Of a stretch of DNA of 64,000 nt, positions 35,379 to 47,540 are shown piece after piece. A model generated the notes under the pieces. It worked only from the letters and a program-made list of their open reading frames with translations. It was not told where the DNA came from and did no database searches. The DNA lies in contig CM060838.1 in the NCBI GenBank assembly GCA_030762175.1, positions 21,110,001 through 21,174,000 of the forward strand, written 5' to 3'. The position numbers and the translations under genes are program-made. Numbering within the stretch: position 1 is the stretch's first letter; the number at the start of each line of letters is the position of its first letter. Source of the DNA: Metallyticus violacea (taxonomy: Eukaryota > Arthropoda > Insecta > Mantodea > Metallyticidae).

Positions 35379-36023
35379 TAATTGCCTATGTAAAAATTCT
35401 AAGACGTTAAAACACTTTCGTAGTTATGTAGGACTGACTGCATGGAATTGCTTATTATCCTACATCACCTATAAATAATTGGTTTTTTTTTCTTTTCTTT
35501 TTTAATTTATTCGAGAATATAATATTCATGTCACTTTATACAATCTCCAATTCACTTTGTATAAAATATTACTATACTTTCTAAAACAGGTAGTGGAGTA
35601 ACTTTTTATAATATTAAAAAGCAAGAACATATCCCATTAATTTTATTAACAAGAAAAGTACGGGTTAGACATAATTTAATTTCTGCACGTGCCATGCACA
35701 AGAGCGCTTTTTATACCTTATGAACAAGATCTGTTAAGTGTGTCATATTATATGTTTAATGTTTTATATTATAGGAGGAGAGAAACACAATTTAACTACT
35801 GATATTATAGAAATGGTTAAAAACTGTGACATGTGTAATTATTTAGGGGGAAAATTACTGATGATGGGAGAAAGTATACAGAAATTAAACAACACATAAT
35901 AAAGTTAAATGTGCGATATTATAGGATAAACATGTTAAAAAAGGAACCAAGTGTTAAATTTATAAATGAGTTGTTAGATACGCCATTTTATACTGAGCAG
36001 AAGTCCGGAAATTAAATAAAATA
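33904..36023. other. Non-coding stretch with (AAT)n
   Basis: (AAT)n microsatellite at about 35338-35378. A B-box-like GGTTCAACTCC at 34371-34381 stands without a clear SINE body. The 84-codon ORF at 33895-34149 is not recognised. Confidence 0.4.
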
Positions 36024-36290
36024 TTGGAAATGGAAAAGAATTACTGGAGGAATGATTTTACGAGTGTCTCACGAAGAACTAGAATCAAAAATGACAGCAT
36101 AAAACAACAAATATCACCGGGAAGGGTATTTAAACATAGCAACTATTATACGAGTGATATGGATATCTAATTCAAATTAATGAAAAGAGGCTACTGCGAA
36201 TTTATATATGAATGGATTACATTCAGACGAAAAGAGGACACAAATAGCAGGAAGCGGTGAAAGATGAAAGAAAGTACTTCAGAAAGGGCA
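36024..36290 (+). pseudogene. LINE ORF2 C-terminal remnant
   Basis: Plus-strand peptides EMEKNYWRNDFTSVSRRTRI and KNDSIKQQI resemble the xxDFWRRSxRxSRxDRVRNExIRxxM segment found after the reverse transcriptase domain of arthropod LINEs. They are followed, out of frame, by KRGYCEFIYEWITFRRKED, like the MxxxRIPKxxxxWxPxGRRKRG segment. Strongly decayed. Confidence 0.5.
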
Positions 36291-36879
36291 ATAGTTCAAT
36301 GGCTTTCAGCGATTCATGTCACATATAAATGAGAAACTTTATTTACACTTGTACTTGGCAGTCAGAAGATATAATAGCAATAATAATGTTTCATCTTAAT
36401 AGCATAACTATCACAAATACACTTACGATGCATTACATTCGGAAATAGACTTGGCCGACTCAGTTCTTACAAACATTTTATTTTCTGAGGAAAATGTTTC
36501 TGTATAGAGTAAAACAAAACATAGTAAGACGTTTAATATTTAAAATGTTTTGCTGAAAAATTTAGTTCAATATGTAATGTAATGTAACGCCTATAGTTAC
36601 GGTGAATATTAAATGCTTACTTACAATGTACACACTTGTTGCGATCAATCTTTAAACGTCAAACAGAAGCAACCAATGCAGACGATTAGAAAGAGGTTAA
36701 CAAGAGATTCAGGTATAGCAATACGGCATCCCGTCCTTAGCTAGTTTAAGTGCTTAGTACTGCTATGTCCATTAAGTTTTAACATCTTTTACGTGCCGTT
36801 TACCGTAACAGGAATACTGAACTCGCGTTAGGTGCATTTGTTTCACATTTATTAACCACCACTAGTAATGTTTGCACTG
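36291..36879. other. Non-coding stretch
   Basis: Nothing recognised. Confidence 0.5.
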
Positions 36880-37390
36880 GATATCTATATCTCAGTAACT
36901 ATTTACTCTAGAAGGCTATGGTTTATCTTGAATGGTAAAAAAGTTGTATGACACCATTCTTTGTTGTTTTACAATGTTGGAGGGTTTTAGTTGGCGTTTC
37001 CCTCAATAAGCTAGTTTTTCTGTAAATACATATTTGGGCTGTAATTATTGAAAAACTACATTTTTGCATATTTTTCTCATTTTATTAATCACTTGGAATT
37101 TCTGTGATGATGTGGATCTATTATGGTAGAACTAGGACAAAATGTGATAACGTAAAAAAATAAAATAAAACAATAATAATAAATTTTGGGAAAAATTGAA
37201 AAAAAAAATCATACTTTGCTTTCAGAGTTATGGTATAGTAGTGAAAATACATGAGCAAATTTCACTTATGTACACCTGTTGATGTAAAAGTTTCATTTCG
37301 TTAGCTTTAATAGTCCTTGAGAAAATGGGAACACAATTTGGTAAATTTAACATTACAAGGATAGGCCTTTTATATCCCCCTTAAGTTTAT
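36880..37390 (+). repeat. Dispersed AT-rich repeat (related to 49470-49980)
   Basis: Shares ordered blocks with the reverse complement of 49470-49980: TTTGTTGTTTTACA, ATATGGTAGA/CTAG-type, ATAGTAGTGAAAATA, TGAGAAAATGGGAAC, and TGGTAAATTTAACATTACA. It has no coding sequence and no tRNA-like head. Class unknown. Confidence 0.65.
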
Positions 37391-37807
37391 TGATCGTTAA
37401 AAACAGAAATTATATTCTTATTTATTTTGTGTCCATGAGTGTAGATATAATTATTTACAATTTGAATTGCTATAGAAAATGATATCTGCAATGATTTTAC
37501 ACTTTTTAATTGTGTAAAAATGTATTCACATTTCTTAAAATTATCACTCAAAATATTTCATTATATAGAAAAGCATAATATAATTTTTCTTGTTACTTTA
37601 ATTCTGATTTAAATTTTCCCATATTTTAACACAATTAAAAGTGCTGGTATAAGAAAAAGGTTTGTAAATTCAAATTATCAGAAGCCACAATATACATAAG
37701 ACGGGTAGGTGACAAAAATAATTTATGCTAAATAGTCTCGGCTTTCTCTTGGATTATAACTTTTGAACTATTTCTTGTTACTCATTAGACATATATTTTT
37801 AATAATT

Positions 37808-38064
37808 GTGTTTAACGCCCGTTTTTACCACCGAAGCACAATAGGCGGTGGACACTGGTGGTGCATAAGATGAAATGATATATTCTTTTTTTTTTAAGGA
37901 AGGAAACATTCCATGCTTAAGTTCAGGGTACCTCTCCGGCATTTGCTATTTATGAGAACTGATAACAACGGGGAAAAAACCTCAGTCAGGGAGGACGGTC
38001 CTGGTGGGAATCAAACCCCAGACCTCTCTCCCACGCGTCCGCGCCCTAACGGCCACCTGTGGCG
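37808..38064 (-). mobile_element. SINE family B copy
   Basis: Full body from GTGTTTAACGCCCGTTTTTA to the tRNA-like end CCACAGGTGGCCGTTAGGGC on the minus strand; the B box has decayed to GGGGTTTGATTCC. Confidence 0.87.
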
Positions 38065-39331
38065 ATGCGATCTATGGTGATCAAAAGGATTTCTTCTCTA
38101 AAGATGGAATATTTACAAATTAATTAAGTATACTTGTCGAACAGAAAGGGATATGGGGTCCAATAAGGTCAACGATGATTGTAGAGCGCTACCATACCAT
38201 GGAAGCTGTTATTCCAGCAAGGAGTACATTTCCCGGTTTTGTTTGGCTTCCTTAATGAATAAATGAAGCTCTAACGCAGTTGAATGTTGAATGTACTAAA
38301 ACGATTGGAACCTAAGTGGCTACCTCAGCCCGCCTTAATTGTTGTGTATGGGCGATCGAGCTGCAGCTCCAAGTTAAATTAACTTGTTTGTACTGCGTGA
38401 GTGACGCACTTGCTCCGTTGCTGTTCAGCTGGTGGGGCTGCAGGCAGACTCTACACACGTGCATGACATCAACAAATGCTTACAAATTCAATTACAGTCC
38501 CTGAGCAATTTATAAGGCCACCTTAGTTAAAAATTACACTCTTCTCCACTGTGATTCACAATCTACCTTGTGATCATTGTTAAAACTCCTAAAAATCAAT
38601 GAAAATATTCGGGTTATCATAACATCCTCATTGCAATTTTAACACTATCTTAAATAAGGATTTTAAATTCTGTGAAAAGAAATATGTAAAAAATATAAGT
38701 GCAATAATTTTAAAGCATTACAAGAGTTAAATGCAAATATCAGAATGGTTTAGATAAAATTTCTTCTTTATCATGAAATGCAACTTCAGATTTTGCGAAT
38801 TTGACAATAAATTTGGCATATGAAATTTTAGCTTTGTTCCAAAAAGAAAATATTCTCCGCAAGATTTGTGTAGCAAAATAAAATTAAGACGATTTCTAAA
38901 TGAAATCGAGATTTATAGAAAAAAATAGAAAGTAGGTGATAGCTGATTCTCTTTGACATAATGTAAGCTAGATCTTCTGAGGAAGTGAAGAAAAATGTTC
39001 TTTAACTCAACAGTCCTCACTTCGAACCTCGACTCTATAGTAGAATATCATAACTTTCCACATTTGCTGATTCTACATTAAATTACAGTTCACAGCTTTG
39101 AAATAATCGTCAGTTTCTATCATTTTAGAAATTGACTGACCAGCTCTTAGCGATTATATGGGTAGCGACAGAAAAACAGATATTAGCTGAACTACAACGT
39201 TGGATTGGATCATAATCTAGATATAAAATTATCTCTTATAAAAGTATGCTTTTTTATTTTAGAATTTAGAATTGAGAACTGGACTTAAAACTTTGGGAAA
39301 ACAACGAAACTTCAGCCTTGCTTTTTTTTTT
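38065..39331. other. Non-coding stretch
   Basis: No gene recognised. The segment 38320-38480 is more GC-rich but its ORF (38316-38504) has no known domain. Confidence 0.45.
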
Positions 39332-39400
39332 AATGATGTTCAAGGCCTTTTTACTACTGAGGCACCACAAGCGGTGGACATTGATGATAATACATGACAT
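39332..39400 (-). mobile_element. SINE family B tail fragment
   Basis: Only the 3' end: TTTTTACTACTGAGGCACCA, CAAGCGGTGGACATTGATGA. The rest is lost. Confidence 0.75.
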
Positions 39401-39544
39401 AAATTTCAGCACAACTATGAACTGGATAGTCCACTCTGCAATATCCAACTACTATCAAAAGTGTACAAGCCCGCAGAAAGTTTGGGGTATAAGGAATTCG
39501 TATCCCCCCCTCTCAAAGGCTTTTTAGCCACAACGAAGCGATCG

Positions 39545-39808
39545 CTGCGCCCTCTACCTTCGTCTTGCGACATCACTGGTAGAGTGCAGTGCTGCAGGGA
39601 GACATTCGATTAGCACACTAGCCATCACAAGGTGGTTTGATTACTACCTCTCTAACAGCCAGCTACCTAATTGTCCTCATAAGGAAGGATGGAACTCCGC
39701 TCCAGGCCTTCCTAAATTAATAAAATTTTAAGAATGTACCGGGGATCTAATCTGGGACATCTCGGCCAGCAGTCAGCAAAGCTAACCGCTACACCAAGGA
39801 GGCGTTCG
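39545..39808 (-). mobile_element. Possible tRNA-derived SINE, separate family
   Basis: On the minus strand the sequence begins CGCCTCCTTGGTGTAGCGGT, which includes an A-box-like TGGTGTAGCGGTTA, then a B-box-like AGATTAGATCCCC about 40 bases on, followed by a non-tRNA body. Single copy in the window. Confidence 0.4.
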
Positions 39809-40839
39809 GAATTCATATATGTAAGTACAACCTTCTATATTTTAACACCATTGTAATAAACACTGTAAATCTGTCAAATCTAATTAAACTGCCTTTTCCT
39901 TTTACGGACACAATATTAAAAAAAGTATTTTCTATTTTCTGTGATTCCATCCCAGCCAATTATTGAATACAGACGTGTGATTTTCAGAAAATAAGATTCC
40001 TAATCATACCCCTCATACGTGGTTTGCAGGGCTGAATTGCGTTCTTATCAATTCCTATTTTAAATGAAAATTACGGAGTATATTAAACTAGTAGTTCATT
40101 AAATTATATCCTAAAATTCCTTAAAATCCCATGTAAACATTGAAACTTTGGCAGCCTTTTGTTATTAAATTATTGGATATTTAATGGAAGAAATGCAAAT
40201 AAGGAATATCATAGGATATCGAAGAAAACCTAATCTATGTTCGTACTCGTATAAAAGACTTCTGGGGGTCTATTAAGAATTATATAATACCCATTACATT
40301 TATCAACTAGATAAGAGAATTGAAACTGCAGTATTTAACACAATTCAATAATTAAAACTGACCAATTTATTTGTTAAACGTACCTAACATATCTTTTCAA
40401 TGCAAAATAAAAGTTCCCAAAACGGATGTGATATAGCATCACAGTAACTTTTGGTGTCGTTTCCGGAGATAATATCTATGAAAAGATTGCACATTACAAA
40501 ATAAATTTCATTCCGATCTTATAACACTCAATGATTAATTTGTTTTCTGTGTAATTACAGTTCGCAGAGTGGAAACAATTGGAAAGCACTGCCTCCAGCT
40601 GGCAGCTAAGAAAGGAAGCTAAAAAATGGTGTCTGTCCATCCCACCGAGGGTTTTGTATGTTGATCTTGGCATAGAGCTGTCTCTGTCTATGGTCTACCC
40701 CGAATACACTCCGTTCTAAAACACAGTGCATGCTGATGCACTTCATGCTTGGTGCACAGCATCATCAGCAGTGTTGCGTCATTGACGGGTGTATTTCCTT
40801 CTCTATCTTCTGTTATCTGCATCACTCCTCAAGGTTTAG
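39809..40839. other. Non-coding stretch
   Basis: AT-rich with nothing recognised; a more GC-balanced patch at 40560-40830 borders the ACT repeat. Confidence 0.45.
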
Positions 40840-40841
40840 AA

Positions 40842-41220
40842 TACTACTACTAATACTACTAGCACTACTAACACTACTACTAGCACTACTACCACTACTA
40901 CTAGCACTACTACCATTACTACTAGCACTACTACTACCACTACTACTAGCACTACTACTACCACTACTACTAGCACTACTACTACTAGCACTACTACCAC
41001 TACTACTAGCACTACTACCACTACTACTAGCACTACTACCACTACTACTAGCACTACTACTACCACTACTACTAGCACTACTACTACCACTACTACTACT
41101 TCTACTACTACTACTACTACTTCTACTACTATTATTACTACTACTACTATTACTACTACTACTACTGCTAAAATTACTAGAATTACTTCTACTGCTACCA
41201 GTACTACTATCACGACTAAT
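40842..41220. repeat. Compound (ACT)n microsatellite
   Basis: About 380 bp of ACT/CTA triplets with regular GCA interruptions. TAGCACTACTACCACTACTA recurs with periods of about 21 or 24 bases, so the array has a higher-order structure. All long ORFs here (poly-Leu on plus, Ser/Gly or Val-rich on minus) are artefacts of the triplets. Confidence 0.95.
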
Positions 41221-41254
41221 AATAACAAAAATAAAAATAGCTATAATAATCTTC

Positions 41255-41412
41255 AAGTTGGATGACTGATCCGTTCCGAACACACAGGAATAGTCTTCCC
41301 ATCTCCTTTTAGGACGTCCCACATCTCTATGACCATGTGGTCTTTCGTCTATCATTTTCCATTTGAGGAATATGGTCATATCAATCTTCTTTTCTTTCTC
41401 CTCTCTAATCAT
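41255..41412 (-). pseudogene. LINE ORF2 C-terminal fragment
   Basis: Encodes MTIFLKWKMIDERPHGHRDV then GRPKRRWEDY. GRPxxRWxD is the conserved end of the endonuclease/reverse transcriptase ORF of Jockey-like LINEs. It is followed directly by the ACT microsatellite, which may have grown from the element's 3' end. Confidence 0.6.
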
Positions 41413-41480
41413 TTAAATTTAATTAATTAATTTCTAATTATGTCATTATATATCGTATCTCATTGCATACATCCAGCTAC

Positions 41481-41699
41481 CTCTAGTCGATCCAGGTAGT
41501 CTAGTGGTAAGCGTACTTCCCCGTAAGCCCAAGATTTCCTTCGGAAGGGAAGCAAAGCCATGGGTTTCGTGAAAAAGAACCTCAAGCTTAAAAAAAGAGA
41601 CCTGTGAGCAAAATTTATCAGCTGTTTCACGCCCTGATTTGAGTGGGACGCTGTTGGCCTGATGTTATATAGAGTCGTTAATAAACCAAAGTAATAAAA
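41481..41699 (+). mobile_element. SINE family A copy with internal deletion
   Basis: Head TCCAGGTAGTCTAGTGGTAA, but the segment from the B box to the CTTCGGAAGG hairpin is largely deleted. Body and tail (GTCGTTAATAAACCAAAG) are present. Perfect 8-bp duplication CCAGCTAC (41473-41480 and 41700-41707). Confidence 0.9.
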
Positions 41700-41707
41700 C
41701 CAGCTAC

Positions 41708-42919
41708 ACCCCTTAGAAATATCTTCCCAGCTGACTCAATTAGTCTCCAATCTGATTCAAGTTGCTTTGAGCACCATCTTGACTGTAAAATGTTCAAACA
41801 TCAATGCATTTGAAATTACAAATAATACCTCTTGAAGCTACACGGTTCTTGTTATACCTTTTTACATCTATGCAAATAAACAGAATTTGTACAAAGTGCC
41901 TACTGCTTTCTACTGGCCCTTTTCTTTCATTTCTGGGTCAATGGCGCTTGGATCCTACAATTGCTTAAGTGGCTCTCTGCGGTTTGTTTTGAGCGCTCTA
42001 GTGGATTTAAATGTGGAGAATTTAATGGGCTATCATTCCTGCTTTTTTATTTATGAAAGCCTGCACCGATTTTTTCTTTGTCATTTCTTTTCTATGTAAC
42101 GAATTTTCATCGATGTAAATCTAACAGAAGATAAATCGATAAATAATACTAACAATAGTTTAGACAGGATGAAAATAAACCCATAGGTAGGTCACCTATT
42201 CCTATATCTTTAATTATTAGCACTAATGAAATAAATATGCGGACAATATGACTATATATTGTTCCTAAAAGAAGTGTTCATTACTTAAGTCTATATTCTT
42301 TCAATATCCAATATACGATAATGTGACGCTTTTCACTTATTCATCTAGGTTTTACGAAAAAAATTTAAAGAATTAATAGTGAATAGACAAAAATTAAAAA
42401 CTGGGTGTGTAAAATGAATATATATATATATATTTATTACCACATGATATACAAATACACTGAAACAATTTTCTTTTAATACACAGCACAAGATAAACGT
42501 AATACAAGCATACAACTCTTTGGGAAGATGAAAATGAAGCAACAAAATTTATGTCATAGTTTTGTATGAATGATAAACATATTCAGTTTAAGATATTACT
42601 GAACGAATGATTTTTTTTCCAATTTTTTTTTCCGAAATGCCATCAAAAACGTCCTAAGAAAATATAACTTTAACAATAATATATTTCCGGTGTGTGCGTG
42701 CGTGTGTGTGTTGGAGTTAGAATCAAGAAAAAACTCATTTGAATATGGACGAAACGTTGACAGTGGAGTTTTAACTACGGACACCGGTACGATTACAATT
42801 TCAGCTTCGTTGTGCTCTAAAATGTCAGTACATGATGCCCATGTTATTCTTAACTTTTCAAATTAATAATAAACAATGAACGAATGTGCATAGATGATAA
42901 TGATACATAAATAAATTCA
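41708..42919. other. Non-coding stretch
   Basis: AT-rich, with an AT dinucleotide run at about 42419-42433. No gene recognised. Confidence 0.5.
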
Positions 42920-43094
42920 AAAGACATATCCATGGGTCCCGTGTCGTACATTTGCGGCACGATAAAGCACGTCAAGCCTGAAGAAGAAGCCTCTGAGCAA
43001 AATTTGTCGGCCGTTTCACTCCCTGAATTGAATGGGACGCTGATGACCTCAGATGTTAAAGAGCGTCCGCAAATAAACCAAATCAAAAGAAACA
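42920..43094 (+). mobile_element. SINE family A copy, 5'-truncated
   Basis: Starts at ACATATCCATGGGTCCCGTG and runs through GAGCAAAATTTGTCGGCCGT to AGAGCGTCCGCAAATAAACC. The head is absent. Confidence 0.88.
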
Positions 43095-45876
43095 AAAGGC
43101 AGTTAATAAAGACAAAAGCAGCATCAGATCACAGGAAATATTTTGTAAAGACAAAACAAAAATGAATTAAAGTATTACGTTATATGACAGAGGTATGAGA
43201 AGTTCTTTGGTATTTTAAGCAAGGATATGACATAATAATAATTAACATGAAAACCTCAGAGGCGCCTAGTTCTGCTTAATAAATAAATGTCTAAATAACA
43301 CAGGTTTATGTAAAAGCAGTTAAGACATCAACTAACCTTGATATCTTGTGGCAATGAATTCCAAGGCCCAGCAGTGTTTATCGACAACAGGCTAATTGAT
43401 GATATTTGTGATTGTGTGTCACGAATATACTGGGAAACCAGAAGCATAAAGCGAGAGGCAAGATTCGTACTTAAGTGTGAAGTTATTGATGGTTTGATCC
43501 AGCAGAGTGAAGTAATCGCCTGTCCTTCAACTGAAGCTAAGAAAGTTGTTGGTAGTATTGAGAGACGTGTTGGTGAATAGTACGCTCTTTTTCGTTTTCG
43601 TCGTCTAATACTTTACATATATTCCACCCGAACAATTTTATTATATTTATTATAATAAAATTGTTATTATATATTATTATAATAAAAATTACAAATTTAA
43701 ATATTCTGCACAAATAAAACGAAATACATTTTAAAATGTTAAAGATTATCACGTTACAATAATTAATTAGCCATGAAGTTTTACAGATGTTACTTGCTGT
43801 TTCCAGCACCATCTATATGGACATCAAGATTTCTGAGATAGTTCTACTTGGAAATAATGGAAACTATTTTTATATGAACCTCATTCGATAATTCCTATGA
43901 ATGAGCTTACAGCTTAAGAAATAAATCGAACCATATTGTTTCCAATTCACTTTTCGCTTGCAATAGCAAGCAACAAATAGGTATTGACATAAAAAATGTC
44001 ATCATTTGAATTATTATACCTTAAGATTCACTGCTAATGCTGATAAACGTATGTATGGCCTGGCATCCCTAATGGAACCCAAGGGTTCGTTCACCTCTGT
44101 TCGTTCGACGTGTAAACACTGCAGCAATTTTATTTGGGAAGGAAACCATGGCTAGAGACCTCACCTTTTCATGGTCTGGTTTCTATATTACCTCGGCTCA
44201 ACCGTGGACAGTGTATATGACCTTCCCTTTGTGCAAAGAACGCATAAAAACGACAACTTTTTGAAAACCTTTAAAATGGGAACTCCCTTATCAAGTTGCA
44301 GTAAACCGGTTCACCTATTCCTACATGGGTCTTAACAATTGCGAAAGGACGGGTGGAGCAGGGCGAGGGGAGTTGTAAAGGTAGCTTTTCAGCGTGTGTC
44401 TTCCCGCGGACACAAACCGGTGCTTATGAAATCAAATTCGATAAGAAACAAACACCTTCTCTTGCCACTTAGGCAAAAACATTCAAACGTTCACTGGAAA
44501 ATATAAGTATGCCCTTATCATAAAATATGAGAAAATCCATACAAGCTATTTTAGTTGTTAGTGTAGTTAATAAAGACACTCACTGCATATAGTAAGTCCT
44601 AAAAGGATGAAATTACACAAGAAATAAGGAAGGACTAAACGGAGAGGGAAAAAAAAACAAAAGAAAGACGAGTAGAAAGAAAGAAACAACAGAAAAATGA
44701 AGAAGGAAATGGCAAAAGAGAAAATATTAACAGGTGCGAAAAGAAAAGAAAAAGAACAGAAAAATAAGGACAGAGAATACAACAAATGAAAAATAAACGC
44801 TAAAAGCAAGGACAAAAAATAACGTATAAAAAAAGAAGAAATCATTAAATAAAAAGAAAATAAGGCACAAAGAAAATATATAAAGGAAGAAAATATAAAG
44901 TTAAAAAATAAAAAAGAGGGGAAAGAATTTGGAGAAAATGATAGAAATAATCCAAACTGTGAGAAATAAAACAAAAAGAAATGCTAATGAACGAGATGAA
45001 TAAATTAAGAAACGGAAAGAACAGAAAGAAACAACTGAGAAACGAATGATGTCAACTGCCACCTCAATGTCTCGTATGAGCAGGTTAGGCGTGCCAGAAT
45101 TGTAAAAAAAGCACGCATAGGTTGAATGAGTGAAACTTTGATTAGCGTATAATGTGCAACCTGGCTTGTGAGATGCTGCAAAAACCACAAATACAGTTCC
45201 ATGCCTCTAAAAGGTCTAGAGATCTAATCTGTCTCTATTTGGGTACCTTTTTACCAGCAGTCTCAACACTGTGCTTACTGAAAATTTAATTATATACTCT
45301 ACCATACATTTATTTAATTTAACTCAAATTTTATACTATTTAAATACTTTTTCTTGGGAATCCAAACTTCACTTTTAAAAAAATGGTATATATTTCATAG
45401 TTACAATAAACTTGAGTTATTCAACAATTTCCCTTGCATGAATTACATACTTTAAACTATATTTCCTTATCTTTATCCTCAGCTCCTTAAAAGATACATG
45501 AATGTTCTACTTCTGTCCTTTTACTGAGTTTCTGTTCAGTATTTATTATGACTATTTTCTCTTTTTCTAGAGGAGATATTGGGTTCTGCATTTATGTATT
45601 TTTTCAAAAATATTTTGTACTCCTAAATGCACTTGTCATTTCAATTTCCATTTCCATTCAAACGAAAGGGCAAAGAATAAGAGAATTTAATGTGTTTTCT
45701 TGGTTACCATGCTAGTTAATCACACGAAATAAAATTTAAATATATTTTTTTTAAACAGAAAACCAAAATGAAACTTTCGCACAAAACCCAGAAGGGGACA
45801 GTGTTGGAAATACAAATCATTGTTTTTAAGACGTTTCCTCCTGCTGTTCTTACTTTATATGCAACAATGCCCTAAC
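43095..45876. other. Non-coding stretch with purine-rich tract
   Basis: 43330-43590 weakly resembles 19420-19700 (shared TTGTGGCAATGAATTCCA-type block). 43630-43665 is an AT-rich palindrome with a 15-bp stem. 44630-45040 is strongly A/G-rich on the plus strand, producing long empty ORFs on the minus. No gene recognised. Confidence 0.45.
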
Positions 45877-45889
45877 TTAAACTATAAAT

Positions 45890-46182
45890 AGTCGGTCCTG
45901 GTGGTGTAGTGGTAACCATACTTCCCTTCTAAACCCAAGATCGGGGTTCAAACCCGGCCAGAGTCGATGGATTTTTTCGGGGCGTAAAAATTCCTTCGGA
46001 AGGGAAGTAAAGCCGTGGGTCCCGCGTCGTACATTTACGGCACGAAAACGAACCTCAAGCCTGAAAGTAGAGGCCTCTGAGCAAAATTTATCGGCCGTTT
46101 CACGCCCTGAATAGAATGGGACGCTGATGACCTGAGATGTTAAAGAGCGTCCGTAAATAAATCATAACAACAACAACAACAA
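45890..46182 (+). mobile_element. SINE family A copy, full length, recent
   Basis: Head GTCGGTCCTGGTGGTGTAGT (A box), B box GGGGTTCAAACCCGGCC, hairpin CCTTCGGAAGG, tail AGAGCGTCCGTAAATAAATC and a (CAA)n end. Perfect 13-bp duplication TTAAACTATAAAT (45877-45889 and 46183-46195). Confidence 0.96.
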
Positions 46183-46195
46183 TTAAACTATAAAT

Positions 46196-47004
46196 CTACT
46201 ACCAGTTAACTTGAGTTTTTGGAACTTGATGGCCGTCATAATATTCCCAAGAGTATAGCCAAATAACTTAGTGATTTCTGTTCTCTATTCTAACTGTAGC
46301 TGTTACTTATTATAAAAAAATTTGAATGATTTAAATGAGATTGCGAATTAATTGAACAGATCAAGTAACGATCACGCACTTGTAAACGGTATAAACATCC
46401 AATTAAATTGATAAGATTTGGCATCATCACCCAAACAGTATGGAGGTTAAGTTCAAGGTTATGAACTTGGCTTTAACTTTGGCTATAAGCTTTTGGTTAG
46501 TCGTTAAGATTTGCAGAGTAAAAATGGCAATAAAGAAATGAACTGAGTGGGAAATCTGTCCAACCCAGGCAAATGAAAAATTATAATATTTTCGTTTCCC
46601 GTGCTATGATGTTCAATTGTTCTATGAAGGCATTACAGGCATTATGAAGCTGTTTTAATTGCGTGGGGAGGCATTGTGTGCATCACCCCAATAACTAAGG
46701 GATATATTTACTTTTTTCATTCAATCATTTATCATTTCTAATTCCTAATAGTATTTGTCGGTTGAAATGGAATTTTCAAAGCTATTTTATATCTAAGCAC
46801 AGAAAACAAAATACTATTACCACCACAAAAAAATAACACTTTGGCAAATAAATATAATAAATGCCGCTTTATAGAATTACATGAAATTAATATATTATTA
46901 AACAAAAATGACAGTTAAATGAAAACAATACATACTTTTTCTGATAAGCTGTGTATGTTTAATAGGGACTGAGGAGAAATTCTCGATATTTCAGCTGCGT
47001 TAAA
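46196..47004. other. Non-coding stretch
   Basis: Nothing recognised. Confidence 0.5.
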
Positions 47005-47245
47005 GTGCTGGCACCTCCGGGAGGAAGAGATAAGGTGGGGTTGACACCGGCAGCTGGGATCCAGGGACGGTGAGGCGCAAACAAATGCCTAATGTTTTCA
47101 AACGCCGGTGAAGCCGCCACTCCAAGGAGTTCGAGCCGCTTACACGGATTGCTTCCACACAAGACAGAGTTGGAATTAGCGCAAGCTACCGCAAATCGCA
47201 CACAGAACTAACCCCACTTCTCCTCGCATTTTCGGCCTGCAATGG
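47005..47245 (-). mobile_element. SINE family C 3' part
   Basis: Diverged copy of the GC-rich 3' half: CTCCCGGAGGTGCCAG, GTGTCAACCCCACCTTATCT, GGAGTGGCGGCTTCACCGGC and, towards the other end, GTTAGTTCTGTG. The tRNA-like head is not visible. A and B family SINEs lie nearby. Confidence 0.55.
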
Positions 47246-47310
47246 AAACAACGAAACGAAATGTGGCGAGGTAAGAGAGTAGAAAATTTGTGAGAAGAAA
47301 GGATCCACTT

Positions 47311-47540
47311 CGTCAAGCGACCAAGGTAATTAAGACCGGGCTCGTGAGCAGGTCTGGGGTTGGATTCCCGTCAGGACCGCGTTCTCCCCGTCTGAGGACC
47401 CCCCCCCCCCAATTTTGCCAAAGTCCTCATAAATGGCGAATGCCAAGAAGGTACCCTAAACCTAGATCTACAGCATTTACTTCCTTAAAAAAATTCCTTT
47501 CTCATTTTAGCATATCATTTCATATCATGTATCACCAGTA
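47311..47540 (+). mobile_element. SINE family B copy, 3'-truncated, first of a tandem pair
   Basis: Diverged head (AAGCGACCAAGGTAATTAAG), B box GGGGTTGGATTCCC, C12 run at 47400-47411, body to CATATCATGTATCACCAGTA, where it stops and the next copy starts in the same orientation. Confidence 0.85.

Noticed and set aside
40730..41412. Long ORFs of 130-196 codons on both strands
   Set aside because: They are translations of the (ACT)n microsatellite (Leu-, Val- or Ser/Gly-rich). Only the minus-strand N-terminal part at 41255-41412 has meaning, as a LINE fragment.
44567..45188. 135- and 95-codon Phe/Leu/Ser-rich minus-strand ORFs resembling membrane proteins
   Set aside because: They come from a purine-rich tract on the plus strand; composition alone explains the hydrophobic reading.
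45893..45965. A possible true tRNA gene (A box, B box)
   Set aside because: It continues into the SINE A body with a target duplication, and the tRNA cloverleaf is not complete. The same reasoning applies to the other SINE heads.
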